Below are positions 45,277 through 54,367 of a DNA stretch of 64,000 nt, piece after piece; within the stretch, counting starts at the first letter, position 1, and each line of letters opens with the position of its first letter. The DNA comes from Massiliimicrobium timonense (GTDB taxonomy: Bacteria; Bacillota_I; Bacilli_A; Erysipelotrichales; Coprobacillaceae). A model generated the notes under the pieces. That model had not been told where the DNA came from, did no database searches, and was given only the letters and a program-made list of their open reading frames with translations. Position numbers and translations under genes: made by a program. The stretch covers positions 1 to 64,000 of the forward strand of contig NZ_NFLJ01000004.1 in assembly GCF_002160865.1 (NCBI RefSeq), in the 5' to 3' direction.

Positions 45277-46971
45277 TTATTCACCGATAATATTCATCAT
45301 ATCTTTTTGGAATACTTCTGTTTTAGCAGTTGCATCATCAACAGTTGCACCTTTAATTGAGAAATAGAATTTACATTTTGGTTCAGTTCCACTAGGTCTA
45401 GCAGCAATCCAAGAACCATCTTCTAAATAATATTTCAATACATTTGATTTTGGTAAATCAATTGTTGTTTCATTTCCATTTTCAGTTCTTACACTTGTCT
45501 GATAATCTTCAACAGCAACAACTTTAACACCACCAATTTCAGTAGGTGCATCTTTTCTTAAATTATCCATAATTTCTTTAATTCTTGCAGCTCCAGCAGC
45601 TCCTGCTTTAGATAAAGCAATTTGACTTTCTTTAAATGCTCCATGTTTAGCATATAATTCATTTAATACATCAATTAAATCTTTACCTTGTTTTTTATAA
45701 TAGTTACCAGCTTCTGCAGCAGTTAAGACAGCCTGTACAGCATCTTTATCTCTAACGAAATCTTTAACAACACATCCATAAGATTCTTCATAACCAAAGA
45801 CAAATTGTTTTTCTCCAGTTTTTTCATATTTACGAATCTTATCTCCAATAAATTTAAATCCAGTCAATGTTTTTTCAACATCTACACCATAGCTTCTCGC
45901 TACTAATTCACCTAAATCAGAAGTAACAATGGTATTATACATAACTGCATTATCAGGTAATGTTCCTTTTTCTTTCATTTGACTTAAAATATATTCAAGA
46001 TAAACAGCAGCAGACTGGTTACCACTCATCAAGACATATTTTCCATCATGTTTAGCAACGACACCTAATCTATCTCCATCAGGATCACAAATAACAACAA
46101 CATCAGCATCAACTTCTTTAGCTTTAATAATAGCTAATTCATAAGCCATGTCTACTTCAGGGTTAGGAGATTTTGTATTTGTATAATCAGGATCTGGTGC
46201 ACATTGTGCAAGTACTGGTACAACATCATATCCTAAACGTCCTAAACAAGTTCTAACAGGAATATTACTTGTTCCATGTTGTGGTGAGAAAACAATTTTA
46301 AATCCACTCTTATCCATACCAGGATTAATTTCAATACCCATAACAGCTTTATAATAAGCTTCATCTACTTCTTCACCAATCCATGTCATATATGGATAAG
46401 CTTCTTCATCACTACATACATGAATATCTAATTCATCTTCAACTTCATTGACATATTTAACAACTTCATCTGCCCATTCTGGAATTAGCTGACATCCTGT
46501 ATCATCATAAACTTTATAACCATTATATTCTTTTGGGTTATGTGAAGCAGTAATCATGATTCCACCAGCACATTTTAAATATCTTACAGCAAAAGATAAT
46601 TCTGGTGTAGGTCTTAAACTTTCAAAAATAAATGATTTAATACCATAAGTTGCTAAAACTTTAGCGCTTTCAATCGCAAAACGATAAGACATATGTCGGT
46701 TATCATATCCAATCGCAACGCCTCTTTCTTTCCCATTTTCTAAACCTGCGACATATTTTGCAAAACCAACATTTGCCTTACGAATTGTATAGATATTCAT
46801 TCTATTTGTTCCTGGTCCCAAAATCCCTCTCATACCAGCAGTTCCAAATTCAACATTTGTATAGAATGCATCTTCCTTTTCTTTTTCTCCCATATTTTGC
46901 AATTCCATTTTTGTTGCTCCATCCATAGCAGGATGATTTAACCATCTTTCATAATTTACTTTATAATCCAT
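45277..46971 (-). CDS. pgcA: Phosphoglucomutase/phosphomannomutase (PgcA type)
   Basis: 564 residues, alpha-D-phosphohexomutase family. The active-site serine lies in GIMITASHNPKEYNGYKVY, the metal loop is CDPDGDRLGV, the sugar loop is FGYEESYGC, and the phosphate-binding loop is RPSGTEPKCKFY. Length and the N-terminal WLNHPAMD match Bacillus PgcA/YhxB, which interconverts glucose 1- and 6-phosphate for cell-wall and glycolipid precursors. It is a single gene with its own terminator. The gene name is by family resemblance. Confidence 0.92.
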   Translation of the reverse strand: MDYKVNYERWLNHPAMDGATKMELQNMGEKEKEDAFYTNVEFGTAGMRGILGPGTNRMNIYTIRKANVGFAKYVAGLENGKERGVAIGYDNRHMSYRFAIESAKVLATYGIKSFIFESLRPTPELSFAVRYLKCAGGIMITASHNPKEYNGYKVYDDTGCQLIPEWADEVVKYVNEVEDELDIHVCSDEEAYPYMTWIGEEVDEAYYKAVMGIEINPGMDKSGFKIVFSPQHGTSNIPVRTCLGRLGYDVVPVLAQCAPDPDYTNTKSPNPEVDMAYELAIIKAKEVDADVVVICDPDGDRLGVVAKHDGKYVLMSGNQSAAVYLEYILSQMKEKGTLPDNAVMYNTIVTSDLGELVARSYGVDVEKTLTGFKFIGDKIRKYEKTGEKQFVFGYEESYGCVVKDFVRDKDAVQAVLTAAEAGNYYKKQGKDLIDVLNELYAKHGAFKESQIALSKAGAAGAARIKEIMDNLRKDAPTEIGGVKVVAVEDYQTSVRTENGNETTIDLPKSNVLKYYLEDGSWIAARPSGTEPKCKFYFSIKGATVDDATAKTEVFQKDMMNIIGE

Positions 46972-47123
46972 ATTGTTTCACCTCTGCTTCTATTATAACA
47001 AATCTTAAAAACCTACGCTATAAAAACTCACTTTGAAAATAAAACATTTTTCATAGTATCTTTATGCATTTATCAAATATAATATTCTTCATGTAAACCC
47101 TATCATTACTTTAAAACTTTTCT

Positions 47124-48035
47124 TTATTTCCCTAATAAAATCTTTTTAATATCTTCCTCTTTTTCTATATCAAAAATATGTAACGTTAAAGAATTAAGTT
47201 GTTTCTTGTTGCTTCGTTTAATTGCTTTAATAGTATCTTTCGATAAATTTCCAAACTTTTGTGTAAGTAGTTTAATAAGTGTCGTCATGATTCCTTCATT
47301 TCGTCCTTTTCTTTCTGCCTTTCTGCTTATTCCTAATACATAGTCACTCATATTCGTTGCCCCTTTCTTTTTTTCAATCAACTGATAAATACGTTCATCA
47401 TGAATCAGTGTTCCTAATAGACATGCCACTTCATGGCTGACTATAAACTTTTCTGGTACCTTCTTCTTTGCATAAAGAACCTTCAGTCCTGTAATCAGAT
47501 CTTTATTGTCCTTGTTTTGAAATCTTGTTTCATCCAGCTTTACCATTTCTACCAGCGGATGAAATTCAACATTCATGTAACGTCTTAAGTGTCTGATACT
47601 TCGATTCATCATCTGCTTATAGCTTCTGGCGTAGTTCCATTTCCTTTCACCATAATAAATAGCTAAAGTCATGACACCATTGATTCTTTCCTAAATGTTC
47701 TTTTCATAGATATGATACTGTCTAAGATAGCTGAGATAATCATATTCCATGATTCTTTGAAACATCCTTTTATCTGCATAGGACTGATGTTCCAGTCCAA
47801 TGATGCATTGCTCTCCATTCAGGCTCACCAGAAGCAGATGATCTCTTGTACGCTTGATTGTTTGTCCATTAGACAAAAAAACACCACTGCTGCTGGAATC
47901 AAGGATGATGATATCCTGAGTATCCATTATCATTTGTCCGTCAAAGAGAACAACATTCAAAAAATCAGCCAGACGTTCATGATTGAGAAAATAGTTGTAA
48001 ATGCGTATGTCAAAAAGATTCTTGAAATCCATCAT
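47124..48035 (-). pseudogene. Rpn-family nuclease/transposase split by one amber codon
   Basis: One reading frame of 304 codons interrupted only by TAG at 47691-47693. The N-terminal part (LADFLNVVLFDGQMI, then GEQCIIGLEHQSYADKRMF) and the part after the stop (GVMTLAIYYGERKWNYARS, SHEVACLLGTLIHDE, RKAERKGRNEGIMTTLIKLL) match the usual layout of Rpn/PDDEXK transposase-like proteins. The frame is intact on both sides, so the mutation is recent. AGGAGGG precedes the ATG at 48035. A translation restart at 47672 is conceivable but would lack the nuclease core. Confidence 0.8.
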
Positions 48036-48266
48036 AAAATAACCCTCCTATTATATATATACGCATTTTTTTGACAGATTTCTTTTTTTACTTTCAATTT
48101 TTTTATCTTTATAGACATTATATCATATAAATTGCTTAAAGCATATAATATTATTTCTATCTTTTCCATAAATAAAAGTATTTGTTCCCTTTCATCTGCA
48201 TATTTTTATAAAGTTTTATGCTAGAATGATAGAAAGATATATTTTTAAAGAAAGTGAGGAAAACAT

Positions 48267-48989
48267 ATGTCAAGAATTTTTATAACCGGTGATACACATG
48301 GTTCGTATGATATGACAAAATTATCAAGACGACATTTTCAAGAAGGAAAAACACTGACAAAAAATGATTATGTTATTATTTGTGGTGATTTTGGATGTGT
48401 ATGGGGTGGTGAATTAGAAAAATCGGACAAATGGTGGCAAAACTGGTTAGATGAACAACCATGGACGACACTCTGGATAGATGGCAACCACGAAAATCAT
48501 GATTTACTTCAAACTTATCCTGTTGAACAATGGCATGGGGGTCGTATCCATAAAATCAATAACAGTATTTACCACCTTATGCGTGGTGAAGTTTTTACTA
48601 TAAACGATAAAACAATTTTCACATTTGGTGGTGGTTATTCTACTGATCGTGCTTATAGAAAAGAGGGTGTTTCTTGGTGGAAAGGTGAATTACCAACTCA
48701 TGAAGAAGTCAATTATGCCTTACAATCATTAGAAAAATACAATAATCATGTAGATATCATTTTAACTCATGATGCCCCTCGTGACATCAAAGAATATTTA
48801 GGATTTTATAATCTTTGTGATATGAGTGTTTATGGAGAAGAATATGAAGACATTCATAGCACCTTATATTTTTTTAAAAAGAATATTGTATTCCAAGATT
48901 GGTATTTAGGACATTATCATATAGATAAAGATATAGGCAATATGCATATTTTATATAATGAAATTATTGAGATAACTGATAAAGAATAA
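48267..48989 (+). CDS. Calcineurin-like metallophosphoesterase
   Basis: 240-residue cytosolic phosphoesterase with the metal-binding motifs FITGDTHG, ICGDFG, IDGNHEN, LTHDAP and LGHYHID in the right order. Substrate unknown; relatives hydrolyse nucleotides or phosphoproteins. It has GTGAGG before the ATG and a terminator shared with the convergent YbaK gene. The 230 bases upstream hold only AT-rich promoter-like sequence (TAGAAT near 48223 as a -10 candidate). Confidence 0.9.
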   Translation: MSRIFITGDTHGSYDMTKLSRRHFQEGKTLTKNDYVIICGDFGCVWGGELEKSDKWWQNWLDEQPWTTLWIDGNHENHDLLQTYPVEQWHGGRIHKINNSIYHLMRGEVFTINDKTIFTFGGGYSTDRAYRKEGVSWWKGELPTHEEVNYALQSLEKYNNHVDIILTHDAPRDIKEYLGFYNLCDMSVYGEEYEDIHSTLYFFKKNIVFQDWYLGHYHIDKDIGNMHILYNEIIEITDKE

Positions 48990-49010
48990 CAGAAACCCTG
49001 TTATTCTTTT
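48982..49010. terminator. Bidirectional terminator
   Basis: AGAATAACAG and CTGTTATTCT pair around a five-base loop (about 48983-49007). It overlaps the stop codon of the phosphoesterase gene and reaches that of the convergent YbaK gene. Confidence 0.8.
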
Positions 49011-49471
49011 CTTATGACATCTACACACTGTCCATTGACATAAGCTATTAAATTTTTAGGATTTAAAATCACTTGAATTCCTCTTTTACCAGCACTTACA
49101 GCGACCTTGTCTAATAATAATATGTCTTCTTGAAAATAAGTAGGAAACTTCTTCTTCATGCCAATAGGCGAACATCCTCCACGTATATAACCTGTTAATG
49201 GCAACAAATCTTTTTGACGAATCATTTCCACACTTTTATGCCCACTCGCTTTAGCCAATTTTTTAAGATCAATTTCTTCCATGACTGGTATACAACATAC
49301 CAGATAATCATTTCCTGAATGTAATACAAGTGTTTTATAGATTTCCTCTGGTTTTAAATCAACTTGCTCAATGATATGTTTACCAGACAAATCATTTTCA
49401 TCATAATCATATTCTTTCGTTTTATAATAAATATGCTGATAATCAAGCAATCTTAATACATTTGTTTTCAT
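49001..49471 (-). CDS. ybaK: YbaK/EbsC-type Cys-tRNA(Pro) deacylase
   Basis: 156-residue trans-editing protein that removes cysteine mischarged on tRNA-Pro. The family features are KTLVLHSGNDYLVCCIPV, the catalytic Lys in that first block, LKKLAKASGHKSVEMI, and GYIRGGCSPIGMKKKFPTY with the substrate-pocket GxxSPxG. The start at 49471 (MKTNVLRLL) has AAGGGG at good spacing; the longer frame to 49516 has no ribosome site. Confidence 0.9.
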   Translation of the reverse strand: MKTNVLRLLDYQHIYYKTKEYDYDENDLSGKHIIEQVDLKPEEIYKTLVLHSGNDYLVCCIPVMEEIDLKKLAKASGHKSVEMIRQKDLLPLTGYIRGGCSPIGMKKKFPTYFQEDILLLDKVAVSAGKRGIQVILNPKNLIAYVNGQCVDVIRKE

Positions 49472-49566
49472 TTTCATCAACCCCTTACTATCATTTATTA
49501 TACAATAAAACATCATAGCGAAAAACAGACAATTTTGTTATACTAAAACAAAGAGGATGTGAAAAT

Positions 49567-50157
49567 ATGACAAATAAAGAAAGATTTATTGAAATCTATA
49601 AAACAAAGATTCATCGTGATGGAAGTGAAAAATTATTAGAATTTCTTATGTCTAAAAATTCAGATTTTTTTGAAGCTCCAGCCAGCACTCGCTTTCATGG
49701 AAGTTATGAAGGTGGATTATTAGAACATAGCTTAAATGTTTATGATTGCCTATTAGATTACTTATCAAGGGAACGCGTACAAAAAACATATCATCTCAAT
49801 TACAGTGAAGAATCAATTGCGATTGTTGCTTTACTACATGATTTGTGTAAAATTAATTGTTATAAGAAGGGAATACGTAACGTTAAAGAAAATGGACAAT
49901 GGACACAGGTTCCTACCTTTGAATATCATGACACTCTCCCCTATGGTCATGGTGAAAAAAGCGTTTATATGATTAGTGGCTATATGCGTTTAAAAAGAGA
50001 GGAAGCTTTTGCGATTCGATATCATATGGGTTTTGCGGGGAATGAAGACGCTAGAAATGTTGGAGCAGCATTTGAAATGTTCCCACTTGCCTTTGCGTTA
50101 TCCACCGCGGATATGGAAGCAACTTACTTTATGGAAAGTCAGTCATCATATTTGTAA
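49567..50157 (+). CDS. HD-domain hydrolase
   Basis: 196 residues. HSLNVYDCLLDYL, then LLHDLCKINCYK with His91-Asp92, and later DTLPYGHGEKSVYM and STADMEATYF give the H...HD...D metal site of HD phosphohydrolases. Proteins of this exact type are common in Firmicutes and have no assigned substrate; they are related to proteins acting on nucleotides or cleaving nucleic acid 3' ends. GAGGATG precedes the ATG. A short T-rich hairpin (AAACAAGCACTGCTTGTTTTTTTC) just after the stop looks like its terminator. Confidence 0.85.
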   Translation: MTNKERFIEIYKTKIHRDGSEKLLEFLMSKNSDFFEAPASTRFHGSYEGGLLEHSLNVYDCLLDYLSRERVQKTYHLNYSEESIAIVALLHDLCKINCYKKGIRNVKENGQWTQVPTFEYHDTLPYGHGEKSVYMISGYMRLKREEAFAIRYHMGFAGNEDARNVGAAFEMFPLAFALSTADMEATYFMESQSSYL

Positions 50158-50260
50158 AACAAGCACTGCTTGTTTTTTTCTTTAGAAATTCTTTTCTTTT
50201 TTTACAGTTTCTATTTTCATTTTTTCGTTCATACTATCATTGACAATAGGAGTGATAGAT

Positions 50261-50950
50261 ATGATTCATCAAATACAACAACACAAAAAAGAATTACTAT
50301 TTATTTTCAAATGTATTTTGATTATGGGTATTCTCTGTTTCTTTTTATATCAACCCATGATGCAAATATTTGAAAATCCACAACTGTTAAGAAAACAACT
50401 TCAAAACTATGGTTTATGGGGACAAATCTTTTTGACATGTATTATGATATTACAAGTCATCTTTGTTTTCCTTCCTGGAGAAATAGTAGAAATCATGGCA
50501 GGTTTTATATATGATCCTATTCATGGATTAATGCTCTGTTTAATAGGTTGTGCTATAGGTTCTTTTCTTATTTTTACTTTTGTCAAAAAATGGGGACAAC
50601 CTTTTATAGAACATTTTATAAGTAGAGAAGATATGAAACAAGTCCATTTCTTACATAATCCTCAAAAACGTAATACACTTTGTTTTCTCATCTTTTTTAT
50701 ACCCGGAACCCCTAAAGATTTATTAACTTATCTTATACCTTTAACAGAAATGAAAAGATCAACATTTTTATTCATCACAACCATTGCAAGAATTCCATCC
50801 ATCATTACTTCTACTATCGGTGGTCATGCTTTAGGTATTGAAGATTATATGTTTTCAATCATTGTTTTTACAGTTACAGGAATCATTTCATTGATAGATC
50901 TATTCATTTACAATAAACTCAATAAAAAGACATTATCCTATCATCTTTAG
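50261..50950 (+). CDS. TVP38/TMEM64-family (VTT-domain) membrane protein
   Basis: 229 residues with about six membrane segments. The VTT signature is seen as FVFLPGEIVEIMAGFIYDPIHG and IGCAIGSFLIFTFVKKWG, then FFIPGTPKDLLTYLIPLTEM. DedA/VTT proteins are linked to lipid scrambling and undecaprenyl phosphate recycling. The ATG at 50261 follows AGGAGTGATAG; the open frame extends to a TTG at 50240 inside the leader. It precedes a VanRS-like pair by 75 bases and may be co-regulated. Confidence 0.85.
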   Translation: MIHQIQQHKKELLFIFKCILIMGILCFFLYQPMMQIFENPQLLRKQLQNYGLWGQIFLTCIMILQVIFVFLPGEIVEIMAGFIYDPIHGLMLCLIGCAIGSFLIFTFVKKWGQPFIEHFISREDMKQVHFLHNPQKRNTLCFLIFFIPGTPKDLLTYLIPLTEMKRSTFLFITTIARIPSIITSTIGGHALGIEDYMFSIIVFTVTGIISLIDLFIYNKLNKKTLSYHL

Positions 50951-51025
50951 AATTTCTTTCGTTTTATCCTCTACTTTTCTTTGATAATTTCAAGTATAAT
51001 GTATGGAAGTAAGGGGGATTATAAA

Positions 51026-51739
51026 ATGATTGATAATATATTGATTGTAGAGGATGAAATTGAAATAGCTGATGCGATTGAAATTTATTTAAAGTCACAA
51101 AATTATCATGTTTTTAAAGCACATAATGGTGTTGAAGGTTTAAAAATCATAGAACAAGAAATAATCCATTTAGCTATTGTAGATATTATGATGCCTATTA
51201 TGGATGGTATCCAAATGACCATGAAAGTGAGAGAAAAGCATGATTTTCCTATTATCATGTTATCAGCTAAATCTGAAGATATTGATAAAGTCACTGGTTT
51301 AAATATTGGTGCTGATGATTATATGACAAAACCATTTGTTCCAATGGAGTTATTAGCAAGGGTTTCATCACAATTAAGACGTTATCACAAATATTTAGAA
51401 GCCACATCAACTCAAAAGAATCAAAACATTTATACAGTTGGTGGTTTAGAACTTAATTTAGATACCAAAACTGTCAGTGTTGACAATCAACCAATCAAAG
51501 TCACTCCTATTGAATTTAAAATCTTAGAATTACTGATGGCTTATCCCGGTAAAGTTTTTTCAGCCGAAAACATTTATGAAAGTGTCTGGAAAGAAGACGC
51601 TATTAATACTGATACTGTGATGGTCCATGTTCGTAATTTAAGAGAAAAAATTGAAATTGATCCTAAACATCCTCAGTATTTAAAAGTTGTCTGGGGTGTT
51701 GGATATAAAATTGAAAAACAAGGCAGGGATGAACAATGA
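51026..51739 (+). CDS. VanR/OmpR-family response regulator
   Basis: 237 residues. Receiver domain with E9-D10, phosphoacceptor D53 (AIVDIMMPIMDG) and K in MTKPFVPMELLARV, then a winged helix ending VWGVGYKIEK. Start ATG 51026 is supported by AAGGGGG. TATAAT at 50995-51000 is a likely -10. The gene overlaps the kinase gene by four bases (ATGA), so they are made together. Sequence style is VanR/CroR-like, which suggests a cell-envelope stress signal. Confidence 0.93.
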   Translation: MIDNILIVEDEIEIADAIEIYLKSQNYHVFKAHNGVEGLKIIEQEIIHLAIVDIMMPIMDGIQMTMKVREKHDFPIIMLSAKSEDIDKVTGLNIGADDYMTKPFVPMELLARVSSQLRRYHKYLEATSTQKNQNIYTVGGLELNLDTKTVSVDNQPIKVTPIEFKILELLMAYPGKVFSAENIYESVWKEDAINTDTVMVHVRNLREKIEIDPKHPQYLKVVWGVGYKIEKQGRDEQ

Positions 51740-53847
51740 AAATAAAACAACATATTGCAAGTTTCATACTTTTAATCATTCTTTTCATTACTAGTATTGG
51801 AACTTATTTATGCTATCCTCTTATCAATCAGGCTATCCAAAAATCTAATTTTGAAAAAACGGATATTTCAGATTATGTCACATCTCATCTGGTTGAGTAC
51901 AGTTATGCATCTGACTTTTTATTAAAGCAAAATCAAGATCCTTCAATTTCACTTCTTGATTACTACCAATCACCTCCAGATAACTTCAATGAGTCTTATT
52001 ATGATTTTCAATATCAGATAGAAAATAAACTCGATGAATTTTATCAAAAAGAAGATATTTTCTTTCATATTATCAACAACCAAACACAGCAACAATTTTC
52101 TAATACCAAAGATTCCATTGCTCAAATATCTACAAATAAAAATCTACAAAAGAAATATCAATGGTATATGCAAGTCCAATTCAATGAAAAAGGTATACCA
52201 AGCATCATTTCTACAAGTGATAATGAATATAACATCTATTCATTAGATTCTCTTTTTTCTTACACACAAACTTATTTTGATGAAAACACACAAAAAGATG
52301 TCACTTTGCATTATCATCCTTTACAAAACATCACAATCACTTTAGCTGTCAGTGATCAATTGCATATGACAAGCCCTATTGGTTCTTATTTGTTGAATAC
52401 ATCTCGTAGTCAATTACATCTTTATTCATTTCCTTATATTTTTACAGCTATCTTCATTTGTAGTATTGTCACTTTATGTATTCCTATGAAATATCTTCTA
52501 CAGAATCGCTTCTTGACTTTTGTCATGCGTATTAAATTCGCATTTCTAGCTATTATATGGATAACATTAGCCACAATCATGTATCTTGGCACTGCTATCA
52601 TACTCTCTGGAACAATTCAAGATCAATTTCCGTACTTTTTCCAACAATTTGGCATTGAAGCTATGGAACCTTATTTAACACCTCTCGTCAATATTATTTA
52701 TTTCTTCATTTTCTATTTACTCTTTGTGATTTTTGCTTATTTCATTAAATATCTTTTCCACAAAGGTTTGAAAGCTTATTTTAAAGAGAACACGTGTACC
52801 GGTTGGATCATCACGCAAGGATATGGATCAATGAATAAGGTCATTCAATTTGATTTAGAAGATTCTATCAACAAAACTGTTTTAAAGATTGTTTTATTTA
52901 ATATGCTCATTATTGCTGGATGCTCTTTATTCTTTGTGTTTGGTATCTTCTTTGCGGTTGTTTATTCTATCATTATCTTTATTTTAATCAGAAAGAAATT
53001 TATTGATATTCAAACAGACTATCATACACTCTTACAAGCAACAAAACAGCTTTCTCAAGGGGATTTTGATGTTCAAATCAATCAAGATATTGGTATTTTT
53101 AATCCTTTAAAAGATGAATTTGTACACATTAAACATGGTTTTGAAAAAGCCGTTGAAAAAGAAGTGAAATCACAAAAAATGAAAACAGAACTTATTTCAA
53201 ATGTATCTCATGATTTAAAAACACCTTTAACTTCTATTATTACTTATATTGACTTATTAAAAAATGAAGATCTTCAATCCCATAATCAAAAACATTATTT
53301 AGAGATATTAGAAAGAAATGCATTAAGATTAAAGAATTTAATTGAAGATTTATTTGAAGTCAGTAAAGCCAATAGTGGAGATATTAAATTAGATTTAGTG
53401 GATATAGATATTATATCATTAATTAAACAGGCACAACTAGAATGTCAAGATAAATTAGAAGAAAAAGAACTTATTATCAAATGGAATATAGCCCAAGAAA
53501 AAATCATGTGCCATTTGGATAGTTCCAAAACTTATCGTATCTTTGAAAACTTGTTTATGAATATCAGTAAATATGCTTTAGCACATACCAGAGTCTATAT
53601 TGATATTATAGAAAAAGATAAGCACGTTTCTATTATCTTTAAAAATATATCTGAAGCAGAAATGACTTTTAATGAAAATGAAATTGTGGAGCGTTTTGTA
53701 CAGGGTGATAAATCTAGAAACAGTCATGGTTCTGGTTTAGGTTTAGCCATTGTGAAAAGTTTTACTGAAATACAGGGTGGTCAGTTCCATGTAGAACTTG
53801 ATGGTGATTTATTTAAAACTGTTATTACTTTTTTACAATCTCAATAG
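51736..53847 (+). CDS. Multi-pass sensor histidine kinase (VanS-like)
   Basis: 703 residues. An N-terminal helix, an extracellular domain of about 200 residues, then four further membrane helices (for example YIFTAIFICSIVTLCIPM and FFVFGIFFAVVYSIIIFIL) and a HAMP-like linker. The catalytic part has NVSHDLKTPLTSIITYIDL with the phosphoacceptor His, NLFMNISKYAL as the N box and SHGSGLGLAIVKSF as the G box. The combination of a long ectodomain and a five-helix membrane part is larger than VanS. It partners the regulator upstream. Confidence 0.92.
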   Translation: MKIKQHIASFILLIILFITSIGTYLCYPLINQAIQKSNFEKTDISDYVTSHLVEYSYASDFLLKQNQDPSISLLDYYQSPPDNFNESYYDFQYQIENKLDEFYQKEDIFFHIINNQTQQQFSNTKDSIAQISTNKNLQKKYQWYMQVQFNEKGIPSIISTSDNEYNIYSLDSLFSYTQTYFDENTQKDVTLHYHPLQNITITLAVSDQLHMTSPIGSYLLNTSRSQLHLYSFPYIFTAIFICSIVTLCIPMKYLLQNRFLTFVMRIKFAFLAIIWITLATIMYLGTAIILSGTIQDQFPYFFQQFGIEAMEPYLTPLVNIIYFFIFYLLFVIFAYFIKYLFHKGLKAYFKENTCTGWIITQGYGSMNKVIQFDLEDSINKTVLKIVLFNMLIIAGCSLFFVFGIFFAVVYSIIIFILIRKKFIDIQTDYHTLLQATKQLSQGDFDVQINQDIGIFNPLKDEFVHIKHGFEKAVEKEVKSQKMKTELISNVSHDLKTPLTSIITYIDLLKNEDLQSHNQKHYLEILERNALRLKNLIEDLFEVSKANSGDIKLDLVDIDIISLIKQAQLECQDKLEEKELIIKWNIAQEKIMCHLDSSKTYRIFENLFMNISKYALAHTRVYIDIIEKDKHVSIIFKNISEAEMTFNENEIVERFVQGDKSRNSHGSGLGLAIVKSFTEIQGGQFHVELDGDLFKTVITFLQSQ

Positions 53848-53874
53848 AAGTTTTCGATTAGAAAACTTCTTTTC
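53846..53874 (+). terminator. Terminator after the kinase
   Basis: AGAAGTTTTC (53846-53855) and GAAAACTTCT (53861-53870), five-base loop, then TTTCTT. It overlaps the stop codon. Confidence 0.85.
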
Positions 53875-53887
53875 TTATGCATCAGAT

Positions 53888-53916
53888 TTGACAAACATCT
53901 TCACTATCATTAAGAT
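53888..53916 (+). promoter_or_regulatory. Sigma-A promoter of the DUF2871 gene
   Basis: TTGACA (53888-53893), 17 bases, TAAGAT (53911-53916), then AGGAGG at 53925-53930 and ATG at 53938. Confidence 0.8.
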
Positions 53917-53937
53917 AGATAGACAGGAGGATAGACT

Positions 53938-54357
53938 ATGAAAAAATTAATCAATACAGCCATGATCTATATGATTCTAGCACTTGTGATGGGTGTCTTT
54001 TATAGAGAGTTCACAAAATTTTATCAATTTACCGGAATAACAACATTAAGTGTGACACATACACATTTGTTTATTTTAGGTGTTTTTCTATTGCTGATAT
54101 TAGCTCTCTTTCTAAAAGATGATATCCATTTATATCAAAGTTCTTTATTTCAAAAATTCTTTATTTTATATAACATCTCTTTACCATTTTTTATTGTCAT
54201 GTTAGTAACAAGAGGAATTGTAGAAGTTCTTAATATTCCATTATCTCATTCAATGGACGCTATGATTGCTGGTATCGCTGGGTTATCCCATATTTTACTT
54301 ACTGTTTCATTAATTTTATACTTTATAATCTTAAGAAAAAAAATCTATTCAAAATAG
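53938..54357 (+). CDS. DUF2871 membrane protein
   Basis: 139 residues with four membrane helices. The first contains MIYMILALVMGVFYREFTKF, and LSVTHTHLFILGVFLLLILA carries a conserved His pair. These features and the length match DUF2871, a Firmicute family of unknown function whose histidines might bind haem or metal. Monocistronic, with its own consensus promoter and a terminator shared with the convergent transporter gene. Confidence 0.8.
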   Translation: MKKLINTAMIYMILALVMGVFYREFTKFYQFTGITTLSVTHTHLFILGVFLLLILALFLKDDIHLYQSSLFQKFFILYNISLPFFIVMLVTRGIVEVLNIPLSHSMDAMIAGIAGLSHILLTVSLILYFIILRKKIYSK

Positions 54358-54366
54358 ATTTTTTTC
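54337..54366. terminator. Bidirectional terminator
   Basis: AAAATCTATT-type arms (54337-54349 and 54353-54365) with a three-base loop and A/T runs on both sides, between convergent DUF2871 and YeiH genes. Confidence 0.8.
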
Positions 54367-54367
54367 T

